Shown here in pieces: positions 1-8,081 of a stretch of 12,487 nt of DNA. Each line of letters opens with the position of its first letter. Within the stretch, counting starts at the first letter, position 1. A program made the translations under genes and the position numbers. Origin of the DNA: Klebsiella pneumoniae. Lineage in GTDB: Bacteria; Bacteroidota; Bacteroidia; Flavobacteriales; Flavobacteriaceae. The stretch covers positions 1-12,487 of the forward strand of contig CALPPA020000030.1 of the NCBI GenBank assembly GCA_943325355.2, given 5' to 3'. The notes under the pieces were generated by a model. The model had not been told where the DNA came from. It did no database searches and saw only the letters and a program-made list of their open reading frames with translations.

Positions 1-3000
1 AAAATGTTTCTACACGCAGAATCCTTACCAAATGAAATTGCGCTTGTCGATGATCAAATGATAGGTTTTATTCGTATAGGGAATGATTTTACCCAGAATT
101 TTTACCAAATCGAAATACCACTAAAGGTTACCCTGCCATCTGCCTCAACAGCAAATAATTGTGGAGCCTTGAGCCCTGAAACAGTCTGGCCTTTAGAAAA
201 TGAAATAGACCTTCAATTAGCATTATTGACGCAATTGAAAATTCAAAGTAAGAGTATTGACCCCAATACACTACCTCTAGATGGAATCTATTATCAGAAT
301 GAAGACCAACTTGATCCCTCTTTGTCAGGAAAACCTAACAAATTGAGGTTGGGAATAAAGGGAAATCCAGATTTTGGATTAATTAGAAATTTAATGTTAG
401 GGGTAAAAAGTGACGAATCGCATCAAGACACAAAAGGAGAAGTTTGGTTCAATGAATTGCGAGTGGCAGATATGGAGAATAGCGGAGGAATGGCAGCCGT
501 TTTGAATGTGGATACCAATCTTGCCGATTTTGCCACTATTTCAGCAACAGGAAGAACAAGTACCATTGGTTTTGGAGGAATTGAAGAGGGACCAAATGAA
601 AGAAGTAGAGAAGATGTTCGACAATATAATATAGTAACAAATTTAAGTTTAGGTAAATTATTGCCGCCTAAATGGAAAATCAATTTACCTTTCAATTATG
701 CCATTGGTGAAGAAATCATAACTCCAGAGTACGATCCATTTAATCGAGACATTAAATTAAAACAGCTTTTGGACAACACGACTGATGCTGCCGAAAGAGA
801 TAATATCAACACAAGGGCCATTGATTATACCAAAAGAAAAAGTATCAATTTTATTGGAGTACGGAAAGAAAGAGGGGAAACCCAAAAACAACATATTTAT
901 GACCCAGAAAACTTAACTTTTTCCCAGTCTTTCAACCAAGTAGATCACCACGATTTTGAAATTGAAGAATTTTCAGACCTGCAATCTAACACGTCTGTGG
1001 AGTATGCTTTTAGCTTTCAGCCAAAACCAGTTGAGCCTTTCAAGAAAAATAAATTTATGAAAAAAAGTAGTTATTGGAAATTGTTAAGCGATTTCAACTT
1101 CAACTATTTGCCTTCAAATATTACTTTTAACACCAATATCAATAGACAATACAACAAACAACAATTCAGACAAGTAGATGTTGCTGGTATTGGGCTTGAT
1201 GCCTTATACAGAAGAAATTTTGCCTTTAATTATCAATATGGATTTAATTTTAACTTAACTAAGTCCTTGAAAATAAATTATATAGCATCATCCGGAAATA
1301 TTGTAAAAAACTATATGGATGAGAACAATGAACCTATTGATAGTTTTACAATATGGGATAGATACTGGGATATTGGACAATCCAATCGACACACGCAACA
1401 ATTAGTATTGAATTATGAAATCCCTCTAAATAAAATTCCAATTTTTAGTTTTGTAAAAGCAAATTATTCTTATACTGGCGATTATAGTTGGCAAGCAGCT
1501 TCCTTAGCTTTGTCTGAAATAAATATTGGTGGAGTTGATTATAATTTAGGGAATACTATTCAAAATGCAAGTTCTCATAATTTGAATGCAACCTTTAGTA
1601 TGGATACCTTTTATAAATATATTGGATTAACAAAACAATCACAAGCAAAAGCCAAACCTAAAGCAGCTGCTCCAAAACCTGGAGAGAAAGTGACCAATAC
1701 AAATGTAGCTCCTCCTAAAAGTAATGTGTTCCTCGATGGTCTTATTGGTGTTTTGACTAGTGTAAAAAATATTCAATCCAGTTATGTCAAAAACAGCGGA
1801 ACAATTTTGCCAGGATACACACCAGGTTTAGGATTCTTTGGTTCCTCAAAACCAACCCTCGGATTTATTTTTGGAAGCCAAGATGACGTTCGATTTGAAG
1901 TTGCCAAAAACGGATGGTTGACAAGCTATCCCGACTTTAATCAAAATTATTCTACAGTAAACAACGAAATATTTAAAACAACTGCAAACATAGATTTGTT
2001 TCCGGATTTAAAAATTGATTTGACATTAGACAGAGCATATTCTGAAAATTTTTCAGAGCAATATGATGTAAGCAACGGAATTTATAATTCGAGATCTCCA
2101 TACAGTTTTGGTACGTTCTCAATTTCAACTATTTTAATTAAGACTTCTTTTTCTACGAGTGATGAAAATTCATCGGCGGCATTTGATGAGTATAGAAAAA
2201 ACAGACTTCCTGTTGCAAACAGATTAGCAACTGATCGCGGGATAGATATAAGCAATCCAGCGAATATAGATGCAGAAGGATATCCTAAAGGTTACGGAAA
2301 AAATAGCCAAGCAGTATTATTACCAGCATTTTTAGCCGCTTATTCTGGAGAAAATGCTTCGAGTGTGTCACTAGGAATTTTCAAAAGTTTTCCAGTGCCT
2401 AACTGGTCTATAAAGTACAATGGTTTAATGCGGTATAAATTTTTCAAAGATAATTTCAAACGATTCTCCTTGCAACAAAATTATAGGGCTTCGTACACTA
2501 TTAACGCTTTCAGATCGAATTTTGAATATGATAAAGCACCAAACGGAGTGGATCTAAGCGGAAATTTTTTCAATAAAACAATTATGTCCAATGTCAATTT
2601 AGTGGAGCAATTTAATCCACTGATTCGAATGGATTTTGAACTAAAAAATTCCTTGAAAATATTGACTGAAATCAAAAAAGACAGGGCATTATCTATGAGT
2701 TTTGATAATAATTTATTAACAGAAGTACGAGGAGTCGAATATGTGATAGGGTTGGGATATCGATTTAAAGACGTGGTATTTTCTTCTAAGCTAGCAGATA
2801 GTCCAACAGGAATCATAAAAAGCGATATTATTATGAAAGCAGATTTGTCTTATCGTGATAATAAAACAATTGTGCGTTATTTAGATTATGACAACAATCA
2901 ATTAGCCGGTGGGCAAAATGTGTGGGCTATAAAATTAACGGCAGATTATTCTTTCAGTAAAAACTTAACTGCTATTTTCTATTACGACCACGCTTTTTCT

Positions 3001-3078
3001 CAAGCAGTGATTTCTACTTCTTTTCCATTAACAAATGTTCGTTCTGGGTTTACGCTTCGATATAATTTTGGGAATTAA
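1..3078 (+). CDS. sprA: SprA/Sov type IX secretion outer membrane translocon, C-terminal part (5' truncated by window edge)
   Basis: SprA (Sov in Porphyromonas) is the very large outer membrane beta-barrel through which type IX secretion substrates, including gliding adhesins, cross the outer membrane. The frame is open from base 1, so the ATG at 4 is internal (Met within the protein) and not a start. Family members are roughly 2,400 residues, so the window holds about the last 1,025. The visible part is typical: a segment ending in GEVWFNELRVADM (nt ~439-477), then long stretches of alternating polar and hydrophobic residues rich in Tyr, Phe and Asn, and a C-terminus ending in an aromatic beta-strand (LRYNFGN). 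A Lys/Ala/Pro-rich low-complexity stretch (nt ~1633-1722) interrupts the barrel-like sequence and probably is a loop. It is followed at 140 bp by gcvH. Identification rests on recognition of the family; I could not align it. Confidence 0.93.
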   Translation, partial: KMFLHAESLPNEIALVDDQMIGFIRIGNDFTQNFYQIEIPLKVTLPSASTANNCGALSPETVWPLENEIDLQLALLTQLKIQSKSIDPNTLPLDGIYYQNEDQLDPSLSGKPNKLRLGIKGNPDFGLIRNLMLGVKSDESHQDTKGEVWFNELRVADMENSGGMAAVLNVDTNLADFATISATGRTSTIGFGGIEEGPNERSREDVRQYNIVTNLSLGKLLPPKWKINLPFNYAIGEEIITPEYDPFNRDIKLKQLLDNTTDAAERDNINTRAIDYTKRKSINFIGVRKERGETQKQHIYDPENLTFSQSFNQVDHHDFEIEEFSDLQSNTSVEYAFSFQPKPVEPFKKNKFMKKSSYWKLLSDFNFNYLPSNITFNTNINRQYNKQQFRQVDVAGIGLDALYRRNFAFNYQYGFNFNLTKSLKINYIASSGNIVKNYMDENNEPIDSFTIWDRYWDIGQSNRHTQQLVLNYEIPLNKIPIFSFVKANYSYTGDYSWQAASLALSEINIGGVDYNLGNTIQNASSHNLNATFSMDTFYKYIGLTKQSQAKAKPKAAAPKPGEKVTNTNVAPPKSNVFLDGLIGVLTSVKNIQSSYVKNSGTILPGYTPGLGFFGSSKPTLGFIFGSQDDVRFEVAKNGWLTSYPDFNQNYSTVNNEIFKTTANIDLFPDLKIDLTLDRAYSENFSEQYDVSNGIYNSRSPYSFGTFSISTILIKTSFSTSDENSSAAFDEYRKNRLPVANRLATDRGIDISNPANIDAEGYPKGYGKNSQAVLLPAFLAAYSGENASSVSLGIFKSFPVPNWSIKYNGLMRYKFFKDNFKRFSLQQNYRASYTINAFRSNFEYDKAPNGVDLSGNFFNKTIMSNVNLVEQFNPLIRMDFELKNSLKILTEIKKDRALSMSFDNNLLTEVRGVEYVIGLGYRFKDVVFSSKLADSPTGIIKSDIIMKADLSYRDNKTIVRYLDYDNNQLAGGQNVWAIKLTADYSFSKNLTAIFYYDHAFSQAVISTSFPLTNVRSGFTLRYNFGN

Positions 3079-3116
3079 TTTTTTAAAATGGGAGTAAAAT
3101 TTTAATAGAAGATTAT

Positions 3117-3124
3117 TACATTTG
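3117..3124 (+). promoter_or_regulatory. Candidate Bacteroidota -7 element (TACATTTG) for gcvH
   Basis: TACATTTG matches the Bacteroidota -7 consensus TAnnTTTG exactly and lies in the sprA-gcvH gap. No TTG is found at the expected -33 distance, so the match is half a promoter only. If used, transcription would begin near 3130 and the gcvH mRNA would have a leader of about 90 nt that includes the REP-like element. Confidence 0.45.
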
Positions 3125-3158
3125 TCCAATAAAAAAATAGCAATATCAATATCAATTT

Positions 3159-3214
3159 CAAAATCTAAAATCTAATTGTCACCCTAAGCGCAGTCGAAGG
3201 GCAAAATCTAAAAT
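3159..3214 (+). repeat. 13-bp direct repeats flanking a REP-like element
   Basis: The 13-mer CAAAATCTAAAAT occurs at 3159-3171 and again, perfectly, at 3202-3214, on either side of the REP-like palindrome. The left copy is part of a heptamer tandem (AAAATCT twice, 3160-3173), which is preceded by a 6-nt periodic stretch (CAATAT, CAATAT, CAATTT, CAAAAT at 3141-3164). The arrangement resembles either a target duplication or independent heptamer repeats that happen to flank the element. Confidence 0.7.
3178..3202 (+). repeat. REP-like palindromic intergenic element
   Basis: The stretch reads GTCACCCT-AAGCGCAGTCGA-AGGGC. CCCT and AGGG form the outer stem of an imperfect palindrome. It differs by one base from a sequence (with CCCTGAGCGCAGTCGAAGGG) that I recall as a very common dispersed intergenic element in Flavobacterium genomes. 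It is clearly more GC-rich than its AT-rich surroundings, as expected for an acquired repeat. It ends 16 nt before the gcvH start codon. Copy number in this genome cannot be seen from the window. Confidence 0.65.
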
Positions 3215-3218
3215 TACA

Positions 3219-3599
3219 ATGAACATACCAGCAAATTTAAAGTACACAAAAGATCACGAATGGGTTAGCATTGAAGGTAATGTGGCAACAGTAGGAATTA
3301 CTCATTTCGCTCAAAAAGAGCTTGGAGACATCGTATATGTCGAAGTAGAAACCTTGGATCAAAGTCTAGATAAAGATGAAGTTTTTGGAACTGTTGAGGC
3401 AGTAAAAACTGTTTCGGATTTGTTTCTTCCATTATCGGGAGAAATTATTGAGTTTAATGATGCTCTTGAAAGTAAGCCAGAAAGCGTAAACTCAGATCCT
3501 TATGGAGACGGATGGATGATAAAAATTAAAATCTCAAATGTAGACGAAATTGATTCCTTGCTTTCAAGTGATTCTTACAAGGAATTAATAGGTGCCTAA
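3219..3599 (+). CDS. gcvH: Glycine cleavage system H protein
   Basis: GcvH is the small lipoyl carrier that shuttles the aminomethyl group from the P protein (glycine decarboxylase) to the T protein and is re-oxidised by the L protein, in the cytoplasm. At 126 residues it has the usual family length. It opens with the typical YTKDHEW segment (residues 9-15). The lipoyl hairpin GTVEAVKT places the modified lysine at Lys63, and the C-terminal half has the expected PYGDGWM motif. The genes for the P, T and L proteins are not adjacent. The ATG is chosen because it gives the standard N-terminus; no Shine-Dalgarno is visible, as is normal in Bacteroidota. Its last codons overlap the next gene by 8 nt, which suggests translational coupling. 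Confidence 0.97.
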   Translation: MNIPANLKYTKDHEWVSIEGNVATVGITHFAQKELGDIVYVEVETLDQSLDKDEVFGTVEAVKTVSDLFLPLSGEIIEFNDALESKPESVNSDPYGDGWMIKIKISNVDEIDSLLSSDSYKELIGA

Positions 3600-3978
3600 G
3601 CAAATCTATTTTTGGTCAGCTTTATTCTGGTCTGGACTAATTATTTTTCTTTGTCTAATTAAGTCAAGCGATATTCCTCAAATAGCAATACCCTATTTAG
3701 ATAAAGTAATTCATACTGGTCTTCATTTTGTGTTTACATTATTATGGTTTTTTTATTTTAAAAAGCAGATAAGCGGCTTGAATAATTTCAAACTTCTGAT
3801 TGTTTCTCTAGTTTTGTCGATAATTTTCGGAATTGTAATCGAACTAATGCAGGAGTTTTTCACAGTAAGTAGAAGCGCAGATGTGTTTGATGTAATTGCT
3901 AATTTATTTGGAGCTTCTTTAGCTGTTGTTTCAATTATTTATTTAAATAAGTATATGGGAATATTTGATAAAATTTAA
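3592..3978 (+). CDS. VanZ-like family membrane protein
   Basis: This is a 128-residue integral membrane protein of the VanZ-like family. About four helices are predicted at residues 6-23, 39-57, 66-84 and 102-118. Family residues are visible: DKxxHxxxH (Asp37, His41, His45), then ELMQ (84-87), R94, D97, D100, N104 and G107. VanZ of enterococci gives low-level teicoplanin resistance, but the biochemical role of the many chromosomal homologues is unknown, and none should be inferred here. The start codon is GTG at 3592, overlapping the end of gcvH by 8 nt; no upstream start is compatible with the gene pair being separate. The link with gcvH is probably cotranscription only. Confidence 0.88.
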   Translation: MPKQIYFWSALFWSGLIIFLCLIKSSDIPQIAIPYLDKVIHTGLHFVFTLLWFFYFKKQISGLNNFKLLIVSLVLSIIFGIVIELMQEFFTVSRSADVFDVIANLFGASLAVVSIIYLNKYMGIFDKI

Positions 3979-3983
3979 TTTTG
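3976..3983 (+). promoter_or_regulatory. Candidate -7 element (TAATTTTG) for deoC
   Basis: TAATTTTG fits TAnnTTTG perfectly and begins on the stop codon of the VanZ-like gene, 18 nt before the deoC ATG. No TTG lies at the right distance upstream. In DNA this AT-rich a single 6-of-6 match is weak evidence, so deoC may instead be read through from gcvH. Confidence 0.35.
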
Positions 3984-4001
3984 CAATAAAATAGTTTTCA
4001 A

Positions 4002-4745
4002 ATGAATATCAAGCAATACTTAGATTCTACTTATTTAAAAACCCCTTCGCAAGCTGGACTTAGCGAAGCAGAAAACACCATAATAGCCAAAGAGTTTATT
4101 CAAGAATCCATTGATGAGAATTTTAAACTCATTATGATTCGACCTAATATGGTTTCATTGGCCAATAAAATGATTACTGATGCTAATTCAACGGTTCAAA
4201 TAGGAACTGTGATTGATTTTCCGGAAGGGAAAGGCGGCTTGGAAGCCAAAATGAAAGAAGCAACTCAAGCGATTCAGGATGGTGCAGACGATCTCGATTT
4301 TGTGTGTAATTACGAAGCGTTTAAAGCTGGAAATATTGATTTGGTAAAAGAAGAAATTCTAATTTGTACCCAACTAGGATTGGCAAACAACAAAGTAGTA
4401 AAATGGATTATCGAAGTGGCAGCGCTTACTGACAAACAAATTATTCAGCTTTCGGCCTTGATAAAAAATAGTGTTATTACCAATTTTAAGGAGGAAAATT
4501 ACGCTGCAGTTTTTGTAAAATCATCAACTGGTTTTTATAAAACAGAAAATAATTTACCAAATGGCGCAACAGTTCGAACAATAATAATGATGCTCGAAAA
4601 TGCCTCGCCACTTCCTGTAAAAGCAGCTGGCGGAGTGAGAACTTATGATGAAGCAGTAGAGATGATACGGTTAGGCGTGAAGCGAATTGGCACTTCGGGA
4701 GCAAAGGCAATTGCAAACGGCCAAATAGCCAAAGGCGAATATTAA
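4002..4745 (+). CDS. deoC: Deoxyribose-phosphate aldolase (DERA)
   Basis: DeoC is a cytoplasmic class I aldolase that cleaves 2-deoxy-D-ribose 5-phosphate to acetaldehyde and glyceraldehyde 3-phosphate in deoxynucleoside catabolism. At 247 residues it has normal length for the family. The catalytic set is intact: Asp99 in GADDLDF (E. coli Asp102), the Schiff-base Lys173 in FVKSSTGF (E. coli Lys167) and Lys207 in PVKAAGGVR (E. coli Lys201). The phosphate-binding end (GTSGAKAI, 230-237) is present. Where E. coli has Cys47 (ICIYP), this protein reads IMIRP, so Met45 occupies that position. The other deo genes are not nearby. Only 15 nt separate it from the next gene, so the two are probably cotranscribed. 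Confidence 0.96.
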   Translation: MNIKQYLDSTYLKTPSQAGLSEAENTIIAKEFIQESIDENFKLIMIRPNMVSLANKMITDANSTVQIGTVIDFPEGKGGLEAKMKEATQAIQDGADDLDFVCNYEAFKAGNIDLVKEEILICTQLGLANNKVVKWIIEVAALTDKQIIQLSALIKNSVITNFKEENYAAVFVKSSTGFYKTENNLPNGATVRTIIMMLENASPLPVKAAGGVRTYDEAVEMIRLGVKRIGTSGAKAIANGQIAKGEY

Positions 4746-4760
4746 ACACTAAAACTCATT

Positions 4761-6890
4761 ATGAAAAAAGGATTGTGGTCTTTACTTTTATCCCTATACA
4801 CTTTAATGGCTTTCGCCCAAGATGTAAATGAAACCTCAAAACAATCGAGACTTTCGACCGAGCGATTTCCTGTTTTTCCAAATTGTGAAAATTTTGAAGC
4901 TGCAGCATTAGAAAATTGTTTTTATAATCAGATACAAGATTTCATTTTCCAAAATTTTGTTGTTCCCAAAAATCTTGCCCAAAACAATTTTCAAGGCAAC
5001 ATTAAAGTGCTTTTTGAAGTAGACAAAAACGGAGTTTTCAAAGTAATTTATGTAAACGCTGTTGATGATGCGTTGATAAAAGAAGCCAAAAGAGTTTTTA
5101 TTAAATTTCCAAAGATTAAACCATCAACGTACAACGGAAATCCAACGTTTTCTCAATACAATATTACCATTTCAATTCCATTAAAAAGTTCTGAACAAAT
5201 GGCATCTGAAGCTATTGTTGCTGCCGAAGTTGTAAAAGCTAATGTAAAAACAAAACTACTCACGGAATTAGACAGTATTGTATATAAAAAATTTAATAAT
5301 CCGCAGTTCGAAAGTCATTTGAATGTTCCGTTTTCGCATAGTTATTATTCGCGTTTTGACCCTGCAATGAATCAAGTTGGTGCCAACAATCATACAGCAT
5401 CAAAACCATATACTTATGTTGAAGTGGTCAAATACTATAGTATTGCGGACCAAAATGAAAAGATAAAGAAAAATAAATCCAGTTGGTGGGGACGAAAATT
5501 ATGGAACGAAAACTTGGTCGAAGTGCAAGGCGAGGATTATTGGTTTATTATTAATCCTATTTTTGATTTACAAGTGGGAACAGCTTCTGGCAACAAGCAA
5601 GTCAATACATTTGTAAACACACGTGCAATTAATTTCAGTGGAGGATTAGGCAAGCAACTTAATTTCACCACCACGATTTTTGAAAGTCAAGGAAGATTTT
5701 CCGATTATTACAACCGTTACGCTGAATCTATTAGACCAGCTGGCGGAAATCCGGCTATTATTCCCGGAATTGGGATTTCTAAAGATTTCAAGACTGATGC
5801 TTATGATTTTCCTTCGGCTGATGCCAATTTGACTTTTGCACCCGCTAAATTCATCGATTTACAATTGGGTTACGGTCGAAATTTTATTGGCGACGGTTAC
5901 CGTTCTATATTTGTAGGTGATGGAGTAAGTCCGTATCCTTATTTTAAAATCAACACTAATTTTTGGAAAATAAAATACACGAATACCTATATGTGGCTCA
6001 AAGATGTGCGTCCAGAAGTGACTCTCGAACGAACCTATGCCACAAAATATATGGCAAACCATTATTTAAGTTTGAATGTCACGAATCGATGGAATCTAGG
6101 TCTTTTCGAATCCGTAATTTGGACAGACACCAATAATCGAGGATTTGATATGCACTTTGTAAACCCAATTATTTTTTATCGCTCTGTCGAGTTTGAATCC
6201 TCGGCTCGAACTGGAAATGCAGTTTTGGGGTTGAGTTCTAAATACAAATGGGACAATAACATATTGCTTTATGGACAGTTTCTTTTAGACGAATTTTCTC
6301 TTGGGGAAGTGAAAAACGAAAAAAACAGTTGGAAAAATAAATTTGCGTATCAATTGGGCGTAAAATATTTCAATGCCTTCAAAGTCGACAACCTATTGTT
6401 ACAATTAGAATTCAATCACATTCGACCTTATGTGTATTCGCACAGCGAGCCTATTACGAATTATGGACACACGAATCAAAGTGTTGGTCATCCTTGGGGA
6501 GGAAATTTTGAGGAACTACTACTTATTGGGCGGTATCACAAAGGGCGATTGTATGCCGATGCGAAAATCACAATTGGCACAAGAGGTTTGGATTTTAACA
6601 CATCAGCAGATAATAACAACTACGGTGGTAATATCTACAAAGATTATGACGTAAATAGACCTTTTAATTCAGGAGTCACCGTTGGTCAAGGAAACAAAAC
6701 CAATATCTTCATCACCGATTTGCAAGCCGGATATTTGGTCAATCCAATGACGAATATGAAACTTTTTGGCAGTTTTATTTATAGAAACTTTGACCCAAAC
6801 CAAAACACAGCAACCGTTTTCAAGGAAAGCACCACTTGGTTTTCTTTTGGTATTCGCTCGGATGTATTTAATTGGTATTTTGATTATTAG
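4761..6890 (+). CDS. remB: RemB-like gliding protein: TonB-C-like domain plus Wzi-like outer membrane barrel
   Basis: This 709-residue exported protein has a signal peptide (MKKGLWSLLLSLYTLMAFA, cleavage near residues 19-20). A domain at about 36-141 resembles the TonB C-terminal domain: GNIKVLFEVDKNG, then EAKRVFIKFPKIKPSTYNG, then YNITISIPL. It starts with FPVFPNCENF, with Cys42 and Cys53 able to form a disulfide. From about 185 to the end the sequence is rich in aromatic, amphipathic strands and resembles the Wzi capsule-assembly barrel family; it ends FNWYFDY, a typical outer membrane barrel terminus. I recall a protein of this type, RemB, as a gliding motility factor encoded close to sprA in Flavobacterium johnsoniae, and the sprA-gcvH-vanZ-deoC-remB order seen here agrees. 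The TonB-like part lacks a membrane anchor, so it is not a classical energy transducer. The symbol is from memory of gene context; the architecture is the firmer call. Confidence 0.72.
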   Translation: MKKGLWSLLLSLYTLMAFAQDVNETSKQSRLSTERFPVFPNCENFEAAALENCFYNQIQDFIFQNFVVPKNLAQNNFQGNIKVLFEVDKNGVFKVIYVNAVDDALIKEAKRVFIKFPKIKPSTYNGNPTFSQYNITISIPLKSSEQMASEAIVAAEVVKANVKTKLLTELDSIVYKKFNNPQFESHLNVPFSHSYYSRFDPAMNQVGANNHTASKPYTYVEVVKYYSIADQNEKIKKNKSSWWGRKLWNENLVEVQGEDYWFIINPIFDLQVGTASGNKQVNTFVNTRAINFSGGLGKQLNFTTTIFESQGRFSDYYNRYAESIRPAGGNPAIIPGIGISKDFKTDAYDFPSADANLTFAPAKFIDLQLGYGRNFIGDGYRSIFVGDGVSPYPYFKINTNFWKIKYTNTYMWLKDVRPEVTLERTYATKYMANHYLSLNVTNRWNLGLFESVIWTDTNNRGFDMHFVNPIIFYRSVEFESSARTGNAVLGLSSKYKWDNNILLYGQFLLDEFSLGEVKNEKNSWKNKFAYQLGVKYFNAFKVDNLLLQLEFNHIRPYVYSHSEPITNYGHTNQSVGHPWGGNFEELLLIGRYHKGRLYADAKITIGTRGLDFNTSADNNNYGGNIYKDYDVNRPFNSGVTVGQGNKTNIFITDLQAGYLVNPMTNMKLFGSFIYRNFDPNQNTATVFKESTTWFSFGIRSDVFNWYFDY

Positions 6891-6949
6891 GGGTTTGTAA
6901 TTAATTTTTTTATGTCAGAAACTCAGGTTTAATTTCTTATTTTGAATTT

Positions 6950-6967
6950 ATAAAATAAATATTTTAT
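6950..6967. repeat. A/T-only inverted repeat, 8-bp arms
   Basis: ATAAAATA and TATTTTAT form perfect 8-bp arms around an AA loop, 60 bp after the remB stop. With no G-C pairs it is a poor intrinsic terminator and may be chance in AT-rich DNA. The remB-ctaB gap (6891-7176) holds no supported gene. Confidence 0.3.
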
Positions 6968-6975
6968 GTGGGTGG

Positions 6976-6991
6976 ATTTTTTCTAAAAAAT
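6976..6991. repeat. A/T-only inverted repeat, 7-bp arms
   Basis: ATTTTTT and AAAAAAT are perfect 7-bp arms around a CT loop. It lies 8 bp after the previous palindrome. A bidirectional terminator for remB is possible but is not supported by any G-C stem. Confidence 0.25.
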
Positions 6992-7116
6992 GAGAGGGTT
7001 TCGTAAAATAAATTCATTGTAACTATACATAAATACTATTCTGACCTTTAGTATTTTAATTTCTTGAATGCATAGAAGGATGGAATTATTATAATGATTT
7101 TTTTATGAATTGTTTT

Positions 7117-7147
7117 TTGCCAATTCCCTTTTGTTAAACTACTTTTG
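7117..7147 (+). promoter_or_regulatory. Bacteroidota promoter of the ctaB oxidase operon
   Basis: TTG at 7117-7119, a 20-nt spacer and TACTTTTG at 7140-7147 match the Bacteroidota housekeeping consensus (TTG, about 17-23 nt, TAnnTTTG) at every fixed position. The start site would be near 7154, leaving a leader of about 23 nt before the TTG start codon of ctaB. It is the best promoter in the window and heads the four-gene oxidase operon. Confidence 0.75.
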
Positions 7148-7176
7148 CACAAGTTTTAAAACAAACAATTTAAACT

Positions 7177-8079
7177 TTGAATAGTACACCCAATACCATT
7201 TCCTTTAAATCTATTTATATTGATTTCAAAGCAATAACTAAAGCCGGATTGGCAGTTAGTGTTGTTTTTTCTTCTATTGCAGGGTTTTTGCTTGGCGCTG
7301 CTGATTTTCAATCTTTGAATTTGATTGTTCTGTTAAAACTAGCTATTGGTGGTTATTGTATGGTTGGCGCTTCAAATGCTTACAACCAAGTCATCGAAAA
7401 AGACTTAGACGCCTTGATGGATCGGACTAAAAATCGTCCCGTTCCAGCAGGAAGAATGTCCCCAAATGTAGCTCTTGTAATTGCAAGTATTCTAACTCTT
7501 GTCGGAATTGTTTTGCTTTATACTATCAATCCAAAATCAGCAATGTTTGGAGCGGTTTCTATATTTTTATATACTAGCATTTATACACCATTGAAAACAA
7601 TGACTTCTTTGTCGGTTTTTGTGGGTGCTTTTCCGGGAGCAATTCCTTTTATGTTGGGCTGGGTTGCAGCAACAGGAAATTTTGGCATAGAAGCCGGAAC
7701 CTTATTTCTAATTCAGTTTTTTTGGCAGTTTCCCCATTTTTGGGCAATAGGCTGGTTTTTATACGAAGATTATGAAAAAGCAGGGTTCTTTATGTTACCA
7801 ACAGGAAAAAAAGACAAAGGAACAGCTTTGCAAATAATATTGTACACCGTGTGGTTGATTATTGCTTCGCTTTTGCCAGCTTTAGGGTATACTGGGCAAT
7901 TATTTATTACGCCAATTGCAGCAGTTTTGGTATTTTTGCTTGGACTTTGGATGCTTTTTTACGCCGTGAAATTATACAAGTTACGTACTTCGAAAGCAGC
8001 TAGAACCTTAATGCTAGTAAGTGTTTCTTATATTACGTTACTGCAATTTGTTTATATATTTGATAAATTTTTAAGATAG
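7177..8079 (+). CDS. ctaB: Heme O synthase (protoheme IX farnesyltransferase)
   Basis: CtaB/CyoE is a UbiA-superfamily prenyltransferase of the inner membrane. It transfers a farnesyl group from farnesyl diphosphate to heme b, giving heme O, the precursor of heme A in aa3 oxidases. The 300 residues carry the family signatures: the first Asp-rich motif in NAYNQVIEKDLDALMDRT (68-84), followed by KNRPVPAGRM (85-94), then YTPLKTMTS (136-144) and FWQFPHFWAIGW (182-193) with DYEKAG after it. About eight to nine helices fit. The start codon is TTG: an in-frame TAA at 7171-7173 lies just upstream and the N-terminus from TTG is the usual one. It is the first gene of the operon and is followed after 2 nt by the subunit III-like gene. 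Confidence 0.95.
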   Translation: MNSTPNTISFKSIYIDFKAITKAGLAVSVVFSSIAGFLLGAADFQSLNLIVLLKLAIGGYCMVGASNAYNQVIEKDLDALMDRTKNRPVPAGRMSPNVALVIASILTLVGIVLLYTINPKSAMFGAVSIFLYTSIYTPLKTMTSLSVFVGAFPGAIPFMLGWVAATGNFGIEAGTLFLIQFFWQFPHFWAIGWFLYEDYEKAGFFMLPTGKKDKGTALQIILYTVWLIIASLLPALGYTGQLFITPIAAVLVFLLGLWMLFYAVKLYKLRTSKAARTLMLVSVSYITLLQFVYIFDKFLR

Positions 8080-8081
8080 TT

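Noticed and set aside
4..6. ATG at base 4 as the start of sprA
   Set aside because: The frame is already open at base 1, and family members extend more than a thousand residues further upstream.
423..695. Minus-strand open frame of 90 codons inside sprA
   Set aside because: Antisense shadow of a well-supported gene, with no recognisable domain and no promoter.
2481..2816. Minus-strand open frame of 111 codons inside sprA
   Set aside because: Antisense to the barrel-coding region, with composition unlike a real protein and no supporting context.
3078..3106. Possible terminator hairpin after sprA
   Set aside because: The A/T-only partial inverted repeats do not form a stable stem with a G-C core; insufficient to call.
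4486..4749. Minus-strand open frame across the deoC 3' end
   Set aside because: Antisense to conserved deoC catalytic motifs; it is a shadow frame.
5859..6062. Minus-strand open frame of 67 codons inside remB
   Set aside because: Shadow of the barrel-coding region with no protein features.
6430..6654. Plus-strand open frame of 74 codons in another frame of remB
   Set aside because: Out-of-frame shadow; the remB frame continues intact through it, so it is not a frameshift either.
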